A program made the position numbers and the translations under genes. Below, one piece after another: positions 12,957-20,385 of a DNA stretch of 64,000 nt (positions are counted from its first letter, which is position 1; each line of letters opens with the position of its first letter). Origin of the DNA: Siphonodentalium dalli (Eukaryota > Mollusca > Scaphopoda > Gadilida > Siphonodentaliidae); the NCBI GenBank assembly GCA_032622095.1, contig CP136061.1, positions 45,887,797-45,951,796 on the forward strand. Reading direction: 5' to 3'. The notes beneath the pieces are model-generated. The model was not told where the DNA came from. It saw nothing but the letters and a program-made list of their open reading frames with translations, and made no database searches.

Positions 12957-13401
12957 CGTTGTAATTCTCTTTGACTCGCTGTGACCACATCAGAGTCCAC
13001 TCTGCGTCGAATTTTTTGCGGTTGAGCTCCAAACTGTTTCTCAGATGATCCCACATGATGAATGCTTCGAACTTCTCCTTGCAGTGTGGGTTTAACTCCA
13101 TCAGCTTCGGGAACCATCTTTCCATAACATTGTATATGTCAAGTTTAATCAGCGCTAAGTCGATAAACTGGTTTGTCCAATCATCAGTTGTAGAGACCAA
13201 ACACAGAACATGTTCACGTTGACTAGGATGTTCTATTTTACATCCTTCACAGTTTGCTGACACTTCCTTGCGAATAAGTTCTTGTAGTTCTTCAATCATA
13301 GCGTTGTTGAGTGTGTCCAAGATCAGGTTCCATCTCGGAGCAAAGTTTTGTGAACATTGGTATTCTTCATAGTAGTTCCATAGCTGTGATGTGAACTCCA
13401 T
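12943..13401 (-). CDS. conserved CxxC/HPSQ protein of unknown function
   Basis: The 152-residue protein lies between protease and major capsid gene. It overlaps the protease start by 14 bases and is separated from the capsid stop by one base. A cysteine/histidine cluster CEGCKIEHPSQREHVLC (about residues 51-67) looks like a metal-binding site, and similar HPSQ motifs are, from memory, common in Polinton relatives. The rest is mostly helical and rich in aromatic residues. The virion position suggests a structural or assembly role, which is inference. Confidence 0.65.
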   Translation of the reverse strand: MEFTSQLWNYYEEYQCSQNFAPRWNLILDTLNNAMIEELQELIRKEVSANCEGCKIEHPSQREHVLCLVSTTDDWTNQFIDLALIKLDIYNVMERWFPKLMELNPHCKEKFEAFIMWDHLRNSLELNRKKFDAEWTLMWSQRVKENYNDADS

Positions 13402-13402
13402 C

Positions 13403-14707
13403 CTAATAGTCAGTAAGCACTCCTCTCAAAGCTGTGATCTCTATTTCACTGTCAAATTCAGCATACACCAAAACGTTGACGGCTGTAGTGAGAGCTGTCA
13501 AGAATTGAAGCTCCAAACGCAGGTTCCCTGTCTTTATAGGATGTAGATGCCCCTCGTCGCTTCCTTGGTCCGGTGTCAAGTCGAAACCCCACAAACAATA
13601 ACCATTCATATATTCTTTTAAATTAATGCCAATTGATTTGTTAACACCAAACATTCCTAAAGATTGATACAAAGATAAATATGATCTGAGACATTGTTTT
13701 GTTGCGAAGTTTGGTTCAAATGGACGGTTATGTATTGTATGACCGTCTTGACTAACTTCCAATTTATTCAAACTGAAATATTTGAAGTGGAATGGATTGG
13801 TACCCAAATCTCCATTCATATCTTTATTTTCGACCAACGCAATAAAAAGTCTCTTTGGTAATTGTCCTTGAAATAAGTGGTCTTCAATTTTTGATCTAAG
13901 TCCAGTACTAATTGTGAAAGTTTTTATTTCTACTCGTCTGATAGGTAGTTTCATTTTTGACTGGACAATTTCTTGATTTAATTTATTTGAGACCGCTGAA
14001 AAGAGACTAACTGTTCTGACATGGAACACTGCTGATTCGAAAACAATTTGTCCATCCTCGGCGCCAATGAGGCAAAATTTTGATGGTGATCTGTTTAATC
14101 TGATACGAATTTCAATTCCATTTGGTAAATATTTTTCTTGAAGAAACAGATCAGTGTGTAAGCGTCCACATAGTTCAACAATTTGACTACCACTGATCAA
14201 ACTTTCTCTAGAAGTTAATCCAGCATTAGTACCACCTTTGGTACTCTCTTCAAAATGTTCTGCTGTATCGCCATACCACATTTCTAAATTTGCTAATTGA
14301 TTATCTTTATATTCTGGAGAGTATCCCAACAGATTTTCGAAATATGCTCGGTATGGGTAAGTGTCAGAATTCGAAGTTATCAATTTGTTGTTCAAGTAAA
14401 CATCGATACTGCTGAACATACTATGAAAGAAATTGTTAACAGGTGCTAATTCCGTACCAGCTAGCAAATTAGTTCCATCTTTTTTTGTAATTTTGAATTT
14501 CACATAAAGATAAGATTGATTAATATCTGTCCACTTTTCGGTTTGAGATGGTATGACAAACTCTATCGGAGCAGAATTATTCAGCGGTGCAATCGGATGA
14601 TTTTCGATCCACTGCGATTCTGACATTGTAGCCACCGTTGGTGGAACATGTGTTATATCAAGTTCCGATTTATTGCATTCGCATGATCCATTTACCATTT
14701 GTGCCAT
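13403..14707 (-). CDS. MCP: major capsid protein, double jelly-roll type
   Basis: The 434-residue protein resembles the Polinton/adintovirus hexon-like capsid protein, often listed in metazoan genomes as 'F54H12.2-like'. Supporting features are the N-terminal PIEFVIPSQTEKWTDINQSY, the strand-rich body with NNFFHSMFSSIDVYLNNKLI, the GYCLWGFDLTPDQ segment, and the C-terminal VNVLVYAEFDSEIEI. It is slightly short for the family but within range. The start ATG at 14707 lies 2 bases after the stop of the upstream core-protein gene. It is expected to form trimeric capsomers of an icosahedral particle. The frame is intact. Confidence 0.88.
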   Translation of the reverse strand: MAQMVNGSCECNKSELDITHVPPTVATMSESQWIENHPIAPLNNSAPIEFVIPSQTEKWTDINQSYLYVKFKITKKDGTNLLAGTELAPVNNFFHSMFSSIDVYLNNKLITSNSDTYPYRAYFENLLGYSPEYKDNQLANLEMWYGDTAEHFEESTKGGTNAGLTSRESLISGSQIVELCGRLHTDLFLQEKYLPNGIEIRIRLNRSPSKFCLIGAEDGQIVFESAVFHVRTVSLFSAVSNKLNQEIVQSKMKLPIRRVEIKTFTISTGLRSKIEDHLFQGQLPKRLFIALVENKDMNGDLGTNPFHFKYFSLNKLEVSQDGHTIHNRPFEPNFATKQCLRSYLSLYQSLGMFGVNKSIGINLKEYMNGYCLWGFDLTPDQGSDEGHLHPIKTGNLRLELQFLTALTTAVNVLVYAEFDSEIEITALRGVLTDY

Positions 14708-14709
14708 GA

Positions 14710-15084
14710 TTAATCAAAAATATCAAGAGCTCGACTGCTAGGATGTTTTTTCGACTGACTTTTTCGGCGTTTGACAGCTGAATGATTCATTTTTGAATTC
14801 GCTACTCTTTTTCTAGGTTTTTGGCTCGAGTTCAAAATTTGATTTTTAGCTTGTGTGCCAAAAGATTTTAAAGCTTTTTTACCTTCAGACATCAACGCTT
14901 CTTTCGGACTTTTACCTTGATTAATAATTTCATCTGCAACGCCAAAAGTGTGTTTTTTCGCAAGTTGTAAAGCTGTCCGACCAATCGGTTTTAGAAATGG
15001 TACAGCAGATCTCATAAGTGATTTGAAAATTGAACCAATACCGTTACCATATTGCCGTGGTACACCTCTATACACGGGGAACAT
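14710..15084 (-). CDS. virion core protein, adenovirus pX-like
   Basis: The 124-residue, strongly basic protein has an amphipathic N-terminal segment, GNGIGSIFKSLMRSAVPFLK (about residues 13-32), and a Lys/Arg-rich tail (RKRVANS, VKRRKSQSKK). This combination is known from the pX/pVI-like core proteins described for adintoviruses and Polintons. It probably binds packaged DNA and may disturb membranes. It lies tightly between the penton-like and major capsid genes. Confidence 0.75.
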   Translation of the reverse strand: MFPVYRGVPRQYGNGIGSIFKSLMRSAVPFLKPIGRTALQLAKKHTFGVADEIINQGKSPKEALMSEGKKALKSFGTQAKNQILNSSQKPRKRVANSKMNHSAVKRRKSQSKKHPSSRALDIFD

Positions 15085-15090
15085 TGTTTT

Positions 15091-15942
15091 TTAGAACTCC
15101 TCTCGTTTTCTGAAATGCAGCTTCGCCAAAGACTTACCACCAATAAACTGAATTGATTTTCCTGTGTCGCCACTTATATTTACACTAATTTTGTCAAAGT
15201 ATGACTTTGAAACTGGAACATAATGTAAATTTAAAAATTCATGTTTTACATGTAATCCGTCGATATCTCTTTTAATTCTGAAAGAAACAACTCGTAAAAT
15301 TTGTACTTCAACATTTCCAACAATTGTGAAATCGGCAATATCAGAATAAACAAACATTAGATTATGACCAACATTCATATCTACACCAAACAGAAATCTA
15401 TTATTTGAATAAAAATCTTCAGAAGCGTTTTCAGTTTTGTAACCCAACTTGTGCAAAAGACATTGTGGTAATTCAATTCCTAGTTTTGTGTTACTTAAAC
15501 TCTTGCGAATAATTTTCACACGTTTTGTAACTTTTGAGTACTTGATGTTAAATCCGTATTCGTTTTGCATTGCTTCTCCAAGTGTTTCATCAATTACATC
15601 TTGCATTGTATCAAGTAAATCTGCCGCAGAGGTATACGAACCTTTTTGTATCTGTATTTCAAGTGCATGAACGCCATCAGGTCTCGTAAATATCTTTTCT
15701 TCAAAACGATTTTTAAGAACAGACAGTATTATTGCATCAGTTGTAATCAAATTGAATTTACACGAATCCCCTGTAACATTGTATGTTTCTGAAGGTGTTA
15801 TCAGTTCGACTAATGCAACTTCCCATTTTTCTTTATCAATTTGAATTGGTTTTGGTAATTGTAAAGTAAAACAACATTGAGAATTGTTTGGATACATTAC
15901 CATTGAACTGTCGCTCGGAATTATAATGTAGAAAGAATTCAT
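15091..15942 (-). CDS. minor capsid protein, penton-like single jelly roll
   Basis: The 283-residue protein begins MNSFYIIIPSDSSMVMYPNN, followed by FTLQLPKPIQIDKEKWEVAL, the usual start of Polinton penton proteins. It ends with SIQFIGGKSLAKLHFRKREE, also typical. Alternating hydrophobic strands fit a single jelly roll, which in this lineage forms the pentameric vertex. The start overlaps the stop of the membrane-protein gene by four bases (ATGA), implying one co-transcribed late unit. Confidence 0.85.
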   Translation of the reverse strand: MNSFYIIIPSDSSMVMYPNNSQCCFTLQLPKPIQIDKEKWEVALVELITPSETYNVTGDSCKFNLITTDAIILSVLKNRFEEKIFTRPDGVHALEIQIQKGSYTSAADLLDTMQDVIDETLGEAMQNEYGFNIKYSKVTKRVKIIRKSLSNTKLGIELPQCLLHKLGYKTENASEDFYSNNRFLFGVDMNVGHNLMFVYSDIADFTIVGNVEVQILRVVSFRIKRDIDGLHVKHEFLNLHYVPVSKSYFDKISVNISGDTGKSIQFIGGKSLAKLHFRKREEF

Positions 15943-16202
15943 ACTTTCAAAATTTCTGCCGACTGATTTTTCAAATATTTCAAACGCGGTGTTGGTAAAA
16001 TGTATCCCAAAGAACTACTGAGTAAAATTAACCACAGTTCGTTATTTTCACTTTGTAAACTTAAATGAACAATTGCTGTAGCGATTATACCAACAATTAT
16101 AATAATTTGTGTAAAATATGTTACTTGATTTTTTGCAATTTTTTCTCCACATATTTGAAATTGTGATGGAGCATCCAGAACAACTGAACCATTTTGAGAC
16201 AT
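15939..16202 (-). CDS. small two-pass membrane protein
   Basis: The 87-residue protein starts at MSQNGSVVLD. A longer frame upstream only shadows the integrase. Hydrophobic segments span about residues 30-48 (FTQIIIIVGIIATAIV) and 55-71 (ELWLILLSSSLGYILP). A short protein with this LGYILP ending is a regular companion of the penton gene in Polintons. The function is unknown. It may sit in a virion membrane or act in egress. Confidence 0.7.
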   Translation of the reverse strand: MSQNGSVVLDAPSQFQICGEKIAKNQVTYFTQIIIIVGIIATAIVHLSLQSENNELWLILLSSSLGYILPTPRLKYLKNQSAEILKV

Positions 16203-16212
16203 GTTAAAAGTT

Positions 16213-17307
16213 TTATACCAAATTTGTGGCAGGAATCCAACTGTCAAATTTTTTAGGATAACCAGCCCAATGAACTTTAATTTCTCTAACTGATTTACCA
16301 GCAACTTTTCTTGAACGTTTACCAACAACTGATTCAATTTCGTAAACTTTATTATCTTTTATATGTTGAATTTCTTTACCATAAAATGATCCTGCGATGT
16401 TTTCACCATCTAAATCTACTAATTTGTAAGTTAATGGTGTACTTTTACAAACTCTACTAATTTTGAAAATTTCTTTTGTCCAATTTGGAAGATATCCTTT
16501 ATCAAAAGTTCTCTTTGTTTTATTTATTCTAACAAAATCTCCAACTTTCAAGATCTTATCTTTTTTCGTTTTTAACTTTCCATAAAGATTTCTGGAAACT
16601 TCAATTTCATTTTCTCGAGTTACTAAAACTGGTGTCATCTTAATACTTCTATGAAAACTTTTGTTGTAAGAATTCACAAAATCGTGCAAAACATCATTGT
16701 ATTTCAAAGTTTGATTATGTGTAAAATATTTCCACATCTTTGTTTTCAATGTCCGTTGAAAACGTTCAACTATACTTGCTTTTGTCTCTGGATTCTCTGT
16801 TGTGAAAAAATGAATTTTCTTAGATTTCAAAAATTGTAAAAATAATTTATTTTTGAATTCTGAACCTTTGTCAGATTGAAATGAAACAGGTTTTCGTTTT
16901 GATGATTTGAGAATTTTCTGAAATGTTTTAACTAAAGTTTTACCAGTTTTGTCTTTAATATTTTCAACCCATGCAAATTTTGAGAAAACATCAATAACAC
17001 AAAGTAAATATCTGTAATTGTCATTGTGCTTTTGCAAAGTTTGCAAATCTGCCAAATCATCTTGCCACTGAATATCAATTCCTGCAACAATAGTTTTACG
17101 TCTGCGAAATTTCCGAACAATTGGTTTGTGCAAAGTATATGTTTTTTGCCATTGTAACCATTTTTTAACATCTGAAAGTTTAATTTTGTTATTTGTTTCT
17201 TTCGCATTTTTAAAAAGTTGATTTGCTCCACTGAAACCACCAACTTCTTTTGGATTGTAGTAAATTTCAGTTAGAAGTTTGTCAAATTTTATGTAAGTGG
17301 GGACCAT
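16213..17307 (-). CDS. INT: retroviral-type integrase with C-terminal chromodomain
   Basis: The 364-residue protein carries the rve catalytic core with Asp78 (VAGIDIQW), Asp146 (FQSDKGSEF) and Glu181 (KASIVERFQ), 34 residues lying between the last two. A KxxxRINKTKRTFDKGY-type SH3-like region follows. Residues about 320-364 (VYEIESVVGKR...VHWAGYPKKFDSWIP) form a chromodomain, which in chromoviral and Polinton integrases is thought to tether the complex to histones. It inserts linear element DNA, consistent with the 6-bp ACCGGG duplication. The frame is complete. Confidence 0.93.
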   Translation of the reverse strand: MVPTYIKFDKLLTEIYYNPKEVGGFSGANQLFKNAKETNNKIKLSDVKKWLQWQKTYTLHKPIVRKFRRRKTIVAGIDIQWQDDLADLQTLQKHNDNYRYLLCVIDVFSKFAWVENIKDKTGKTLVKTFQKILKSSKRKPVSFQSDKGSEFKNKLFLQFLKSKKIHFFTTENPETKASIVERFQRTLKTKMWKYFTHNQTLKYNDVLHDFVNSYNKSFHRSIKMTPVLVTRENEIEVSRNLYGKLKTKKDKILKVGDFVRINKTKRTFDKGYLPNWTKEIFKISRVCKSTPLTYKLVDLDGENIAGSFYGKEIQHIKDNKVYEIESVVGKRSRKVAGKSVREIKVHWAGYPKKFDSWIPATNLV

Positions 17308-17342
17308 CCTTTCAAAATAGATTTTCTGGTTTTAGGAAAACT

Positions 17343-18011
17343 TTAAGGTGTGAAAATATCAACTGAACGTTTTCTTGACTTGCCACTGCTAGGAGTTGCA
17401 TGAGGTGTATGAAACTCATCACCAGTGTGACCTTCTTTTAAATGTCTTTGTATCCACAACCATCGATTCCTGTTACCTACATAATCTTGTGGTACATTAA
17501 GTTCCCCCAATCCACGTAGGAATGTTTCATAACCAACTGGGTCAAAACCTTTTCGGTGACGAACAACATCGTTTATCAAATCAATTATATTTGATCCAGT
17601 AACTGTTTCTGTTCCATAAATTAATTGTCCACGATCATCCCATCTAAGTTTAGGATTAGTTGACAACAATGTTAAAAAAATTTGTACTTTACCACGAAGT
17701 TTAGATGGCACACTTTCCAATATATGTTCACTCATTTTCCCAAAGTTTTCAGATAACTTTTGTTCAGGTAAACGGAATTTTGAATTTAAAGATTTTTGTG
17801 AAGTTTTCAATTTGTACAAATTTTCTCCAAATAACTGTGACTTTTCTGATTCAGAAATATTTTTATCATAAACTGATTTCAATTCTTTGTAAGAATCTGA
17901 AACATTTGAAATTGCAGGATCAGGAGGTAATTGAGATTTATTCATTTCTGACATTTTCCATTGTTTGAAATCTTCCAACATTCTGAATGGTACAATAACC
18001 ATTTTCTTCAT
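17343..18011 (-). CDS. conserved Polinton protein starting MKKMVIVP
   Basis: The 222-residue protein has the start MKKMVIVPFRMLEDFKQW and a C-terminal region with SNIIDLINDVVRHRKGFDPVG and LNVPQDYVGNRNRW that I recall from many Polinton/adintovirus genomes, without an assigned function. The middle is hydrophilic and Lys/Ser-rich. The tail is basic (GKSRKRS). It lies just upstream of the integrase. A virion role is plausible but not shown by the sequence. Confidence 0.7.
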   Translation of the reverse strand: MKKMVIVPFRMLEDFKQWKMSEMNKSQLPPDPAISNVSDSYKELKSVYDKNISESEKSQLFGENLYKLKTSQKSLNSKFRLPEQKLSENFGKMSEHILESVPSKLRGKVQIFLTLLSTNPKLRWDDRGQLIYGTETVTGSNIIDLINDVVRHRKGFDPVGYETFLRGLGELNVPQDYVGNRNRWLWIQRHLKEGHTGDEFHTPHATPSSGKSRKRSVDIFTP

Positions 18012-18031
18012 ATTTATTTGAGATTTAGTTT

Positions 18032-18394
18032 TTACAAAATATTGTTAACAACTGCACCTAATGTTTTGCTAATCAATGGAGCAAGAAATAATAATGGTAA
18101 AAAGCCACCTTTTTGATTCAAAATTTTCTTCTTTTGTTGCAAAGGTTTGTTCTTGTCTGCAAGATATCTGATATGTTTACGCTTCGAATGTAACTTGCGG
18201 TTCTGAGCTTCATTCAGTTTTACATTACCTTTTAAAAGATTTTGACAACATTCTGAAATGCAATCCATCACTTGTTTCGGAGCATCGTTGATCATTTTCT
18301 TTTTATATGCAGATGGAACTTTACTCATTGCAACAATCAACTCACCATATTTTTTTATCAGCGGTGCTTTCCTGCTCTTAGTTTTTGAAGGCAT
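18032..18394 (-). CDS. small basic protein with hydrophobic GG-FLP C-terminus
   Basis: The first ATG in frame is at 18394 (MPSKTKSRK), giving 120 residues. The body is basic with the stretch ECCQNLLKGNVKLNEAQNRK. The end is KKKILNQKGGFLPLLFLAPL, a basic run followed by a hydrophobic segment. This design recurs in Polintons and resembles adenovirus pVI/pX-like core proteins that interact with membranes. It is 20 bases upstream of the MKKMV gene and intact. Confidence 0.7.
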   Translation of the reverse strand: MPSKTKSRKAPLIKKYGELIVAMSKVPSAYKKKMINDAPKQVMDCISECCQNLLKGNVKLNEAQNRKLHSKRKHIRYLADKNKPLQQKKKILNQKGGFLPLLFLAPLISKTLGAVVNNIL

Positions 18395-18450
18395 CTTCAC
18401 AGTCTAAGTAGTTGTCTCAAAATGAGCAGAAAAATTATATGTTTCATCTT

Positions 18451-19038
18451 TTATCTTTTCTGATTGAACCATTCTAAAGCTTCGAATGCAGATTTCGATG
18501 CATCAGACAACGGCATAAATTTTGAAAATTCAAGATCAATAACTGGTTTTTTTTGTAACGGTTGATGTTGAGGGTTCTGCTGAGAAGGTATAGGTGTAAA
18601 TTTAGAATGTTGATTTTGTTGAGTTTGCATCGGTGTAAACTTTGAATGATTTAGAGAAAGTTTTGTTTTACGTTTAGATTCTTTTTGACTACCCCTTTGT
18701 TGTGTTTGCATCAGTGTAATCTTTGAACGTTTTGGAGAAACCTTTGATTTACTTTTAGATTGTCTACCAGTTTGTTCAAATGAATTTTTCAAAAGACTTC
18801 TAATTAAAACTCCTCCAAGGAACCCACTACCACCTCGTTGTAAAATTAATTTGCGTTTTGTTTCCATATCAGTTGATCGATCAGAGATTTTTTTAAGAAC
18901 ATTTTTATTTCTCTGAAAAAACTTTTTTGTCTGTGATGGTAATTTCCAATCATTTTCAAGAAATAATTCAGCTGCAAAAGTGAAGAAATTTATAATTTGT
19001 GACAGTTCATCATGACTAAACATCTCGGTGGACGACAT
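18451..19038 (-). CDS. repeat-rich protein with a second GG-FL segment
   Basis: The preferred start is MSSTEMFSHDELS at 19038, 34 bases after the ATPase frame. It encodes 195 residues. Residues about 63-83 (KLILQRGGSGFLGGVLIRSL) copy the basic-GG-FL-hydrophobic design of the next gene. The C-terminal half has four imperfect repeats (SKITLMQTQQ, SKFTPMQTQQ, SKFTPIPSQQ, SKFMPLSDA) joined by Lys/Gln-rich linkers. The function is unknown. A virion core protein is the best guess. Confidence 0.6.
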   Translation of the reverse strand: MSSTEMFSHDELSQIINFFTFAAELFLENDWKLPSQTKKFFQRNKNVLKKISDRSTDMETKRKLILQRGGSGFLGGVLIRSLLKNSFEQTGRQSKSKSKVSPKRSKITLMQTQQRGSQKESKRKTKLSLNHSKFTPMQTQQNQHSKFTPIPSQQNPQHQPLQKKPVIDLEFSKFMPLSDASKSAFEALEWFNQKR

Positions 19039-19072
19039 GGTTCTAAAATGAAAAAAGTAACAACAACTGAAT

Positions 19073-19417
19073 TTATACTTTTGAATAAATGACAGGACCT
19101 CGGTCATTAGCTGTCAACCATTTATGGAAAATATCAGTTCTAATTCGCAAATAATTTTCTGTTCTAGGATGAAAATCTACTAAAATATATCCATGATTTA
19201 TTGAAGTTGCATCTTTGTATGCTTGTTTAAAATGATTGGTTTGCATTTGATGAGCCAAAACTTTTATTTGATTTTTATCTCGAACGCTTTGAAATAAAAC
19301 CATGTAGTGTGCATTCAAACTTATAGTTCTGCTACTTTTTGATTTTTGGAACATGTTTTGAGTAATGTAAATTATTGAAGCATTTCGATGGTGACCTTTT
19401 CTAGTAAACCAAAGCAT
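19073..19417 (-). CDS. ATP: packaging ATPase, C-terminal part in a second frame
   Basis: The 114 codons begin MLWFTRKGHHRNASIIYITQ, which corresponds to the family segment just after Walker B. They contain SRTISLNAHYMVLFQSVRDK and end with the expected ...YLRIRTDIFHKW tail. The upstream part is in another frame, and the joint is TAATG: the last A of the TAA is the first A of this ATG. The spacer between the Walker B and HHRN segments is several residues shorter than usual. This suggests a small deletion with frameshift, although translation restart at TAATG is possible. Confidence 0.85.
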   Translation of the reverse strand: MLWFTRKGHHRNASIIYITQNMFQKSKSSRTISLNAHYMVLFQSVRDKNQIKVLAHQMQTNHFKQAYKDATSINHGYILVDFHPRTENYLRIRTDIFHKWLTANDRGPVIYSKV

Positions 19418-19710
19418 TATTTTGTCTTCATCTTGTCATCGAAAACAACAAGATGAGGAAATGATTTATCTGATACAATTTCCTCATCATCGTCTGGAAT
19501 GCCATCGATAAACTCAACGTTATCAATTTCTTTTATACGATTGTATGTGTCTTGCCATTCTTTGTAACACCAAACTATTTTCTTTGGTGGTGTTTGGAAT
19601 AAATCGTGTTTAAATTCAATAACTTTTTTAACAAATTCTGTTTTACCTGATCCACTAGGTCCGCTGATAAAGAAATTACACGGATGTTGGAAAAGTAAAG
19701 ATTCTTCCAT
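19417..19710 (-). CDS. ATP: packaging ATPase, N-terminal part
   Basis: The 97-residue protein has Walker A GPSGSGKT at residues 17-24 and Walker B HLVVFDD at 86-92. This is the HerA/FtsK-type genome-packaging ATPase of Polintons, related to A32-like viral enzymes. It stops at TAA right after the Walker B region, while the rest continues in the adjoining frame (19073-19417). If nothing restores the joint, the enzyme is inactive. Start and nucleotide-binding motifs are intact. Confidence 0.88.
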   Translation of the reverse strand: MEESLLFQHPCNFFISGPSGSGKTEFVKKVIEFKHDLFQTPPKKIVWCYKEWQDTYNRIKEIDNVEFIDGIPDDDEEIVSDKSFPHLVVFDDKMKTK

Positions 19711-19743
19711 GTTGTCACTTTGATGCCTAATCAGAGAGTGAAC

Positions 19744-20385
19744 TTAACGACGTGTGAATTTAGTTTTTAAAGAGAAATCTCCAAAGCTGTAAATATTTCC
19801 AAACATTTCAATAATCCAAGTATTATAGTCTTCTATTCTTCTGTTTGTTCTGTAAATAAAAAAATCATTTCCTATAATGTTTTTAATTTTTGCATATGTT
19901 GACATTTTTTTTGTTAACAAATACCCATAGATCCTAGGAACTGATTTAAAGGTTCCACTAGCAAGAGAATAATTATCTTCATACTTTGTATAATGAATAT
20001 AGTCATGTTCATCAAAAGTTTCTAAATCTAAATGGTGTTGATCACCACCAAATAGCCAAAAATCAGATATTCTTTCAATGAGAAAAAATGTTTTGAATTT
20101 AATAAATGATTTAATATAGTTTTGAGAGAAATGAGAAAATATACTTGTCTCAAGATAGTCCAATCTCTGTAAACATTCGTCGACATCACAGCATCGTAGT
20201 ATTGCTTTCTTTTCTCTTTCAAACCAGACTTCTTGTAATTCCTTCTTTATCTCTGGAATGAGTGTTGACTGTGCCACCAAATATCCATAAATCTTCTCAG
20301 CAATTTCTGGAGGTACTACTCCTGTCAACATCTTGACATGAAATGACTCAATATCTCCATCCGTATGGATATGTGTGAATACCAT
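19744..20385 (-). CDS. unknown protein after the DNA polymerase
   Basis: The first ATG in frame (MVFTHIHTDGD) is at 20385, giving 213 residues and a 38-base overlap with the polymerase end. The protein is rich in aromatic residues and has a central CCDVDECLQRLDYLE segment and a hydrophobic KFKTFFLIERISDFWLFGG stretch. I recognise no domain. The position between polymerase and ATPase suggests it belongs to the same transcript. Confidence 0.55.
   Translation of the reverse strand: MVFTHIHTDGDIESFHVKMLTGVVPPEIAEKIYGYLVAQSTLIPEIKKELQEVWFEREKKAILRCCDVDECLQRLDYLETSIFSHFSQNYIKSFIKFKTFFLIERISDFWLFGGDQHHLDLETFDEHDYIHYTKYEDNYSLASGTFKSVPRIYGYLLTKKMSTYAKIKNIIGNDFFIYRTNRRIEDYNTWIIEMFGNIYSFGDFSLKTKFTRR

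Noticed and set aside
16932-17243. Alternative frame of 103 codons inside the integrase gene
   Set aside because: It is a shadow of the integrase, which has all catalytic residues in the other frame.
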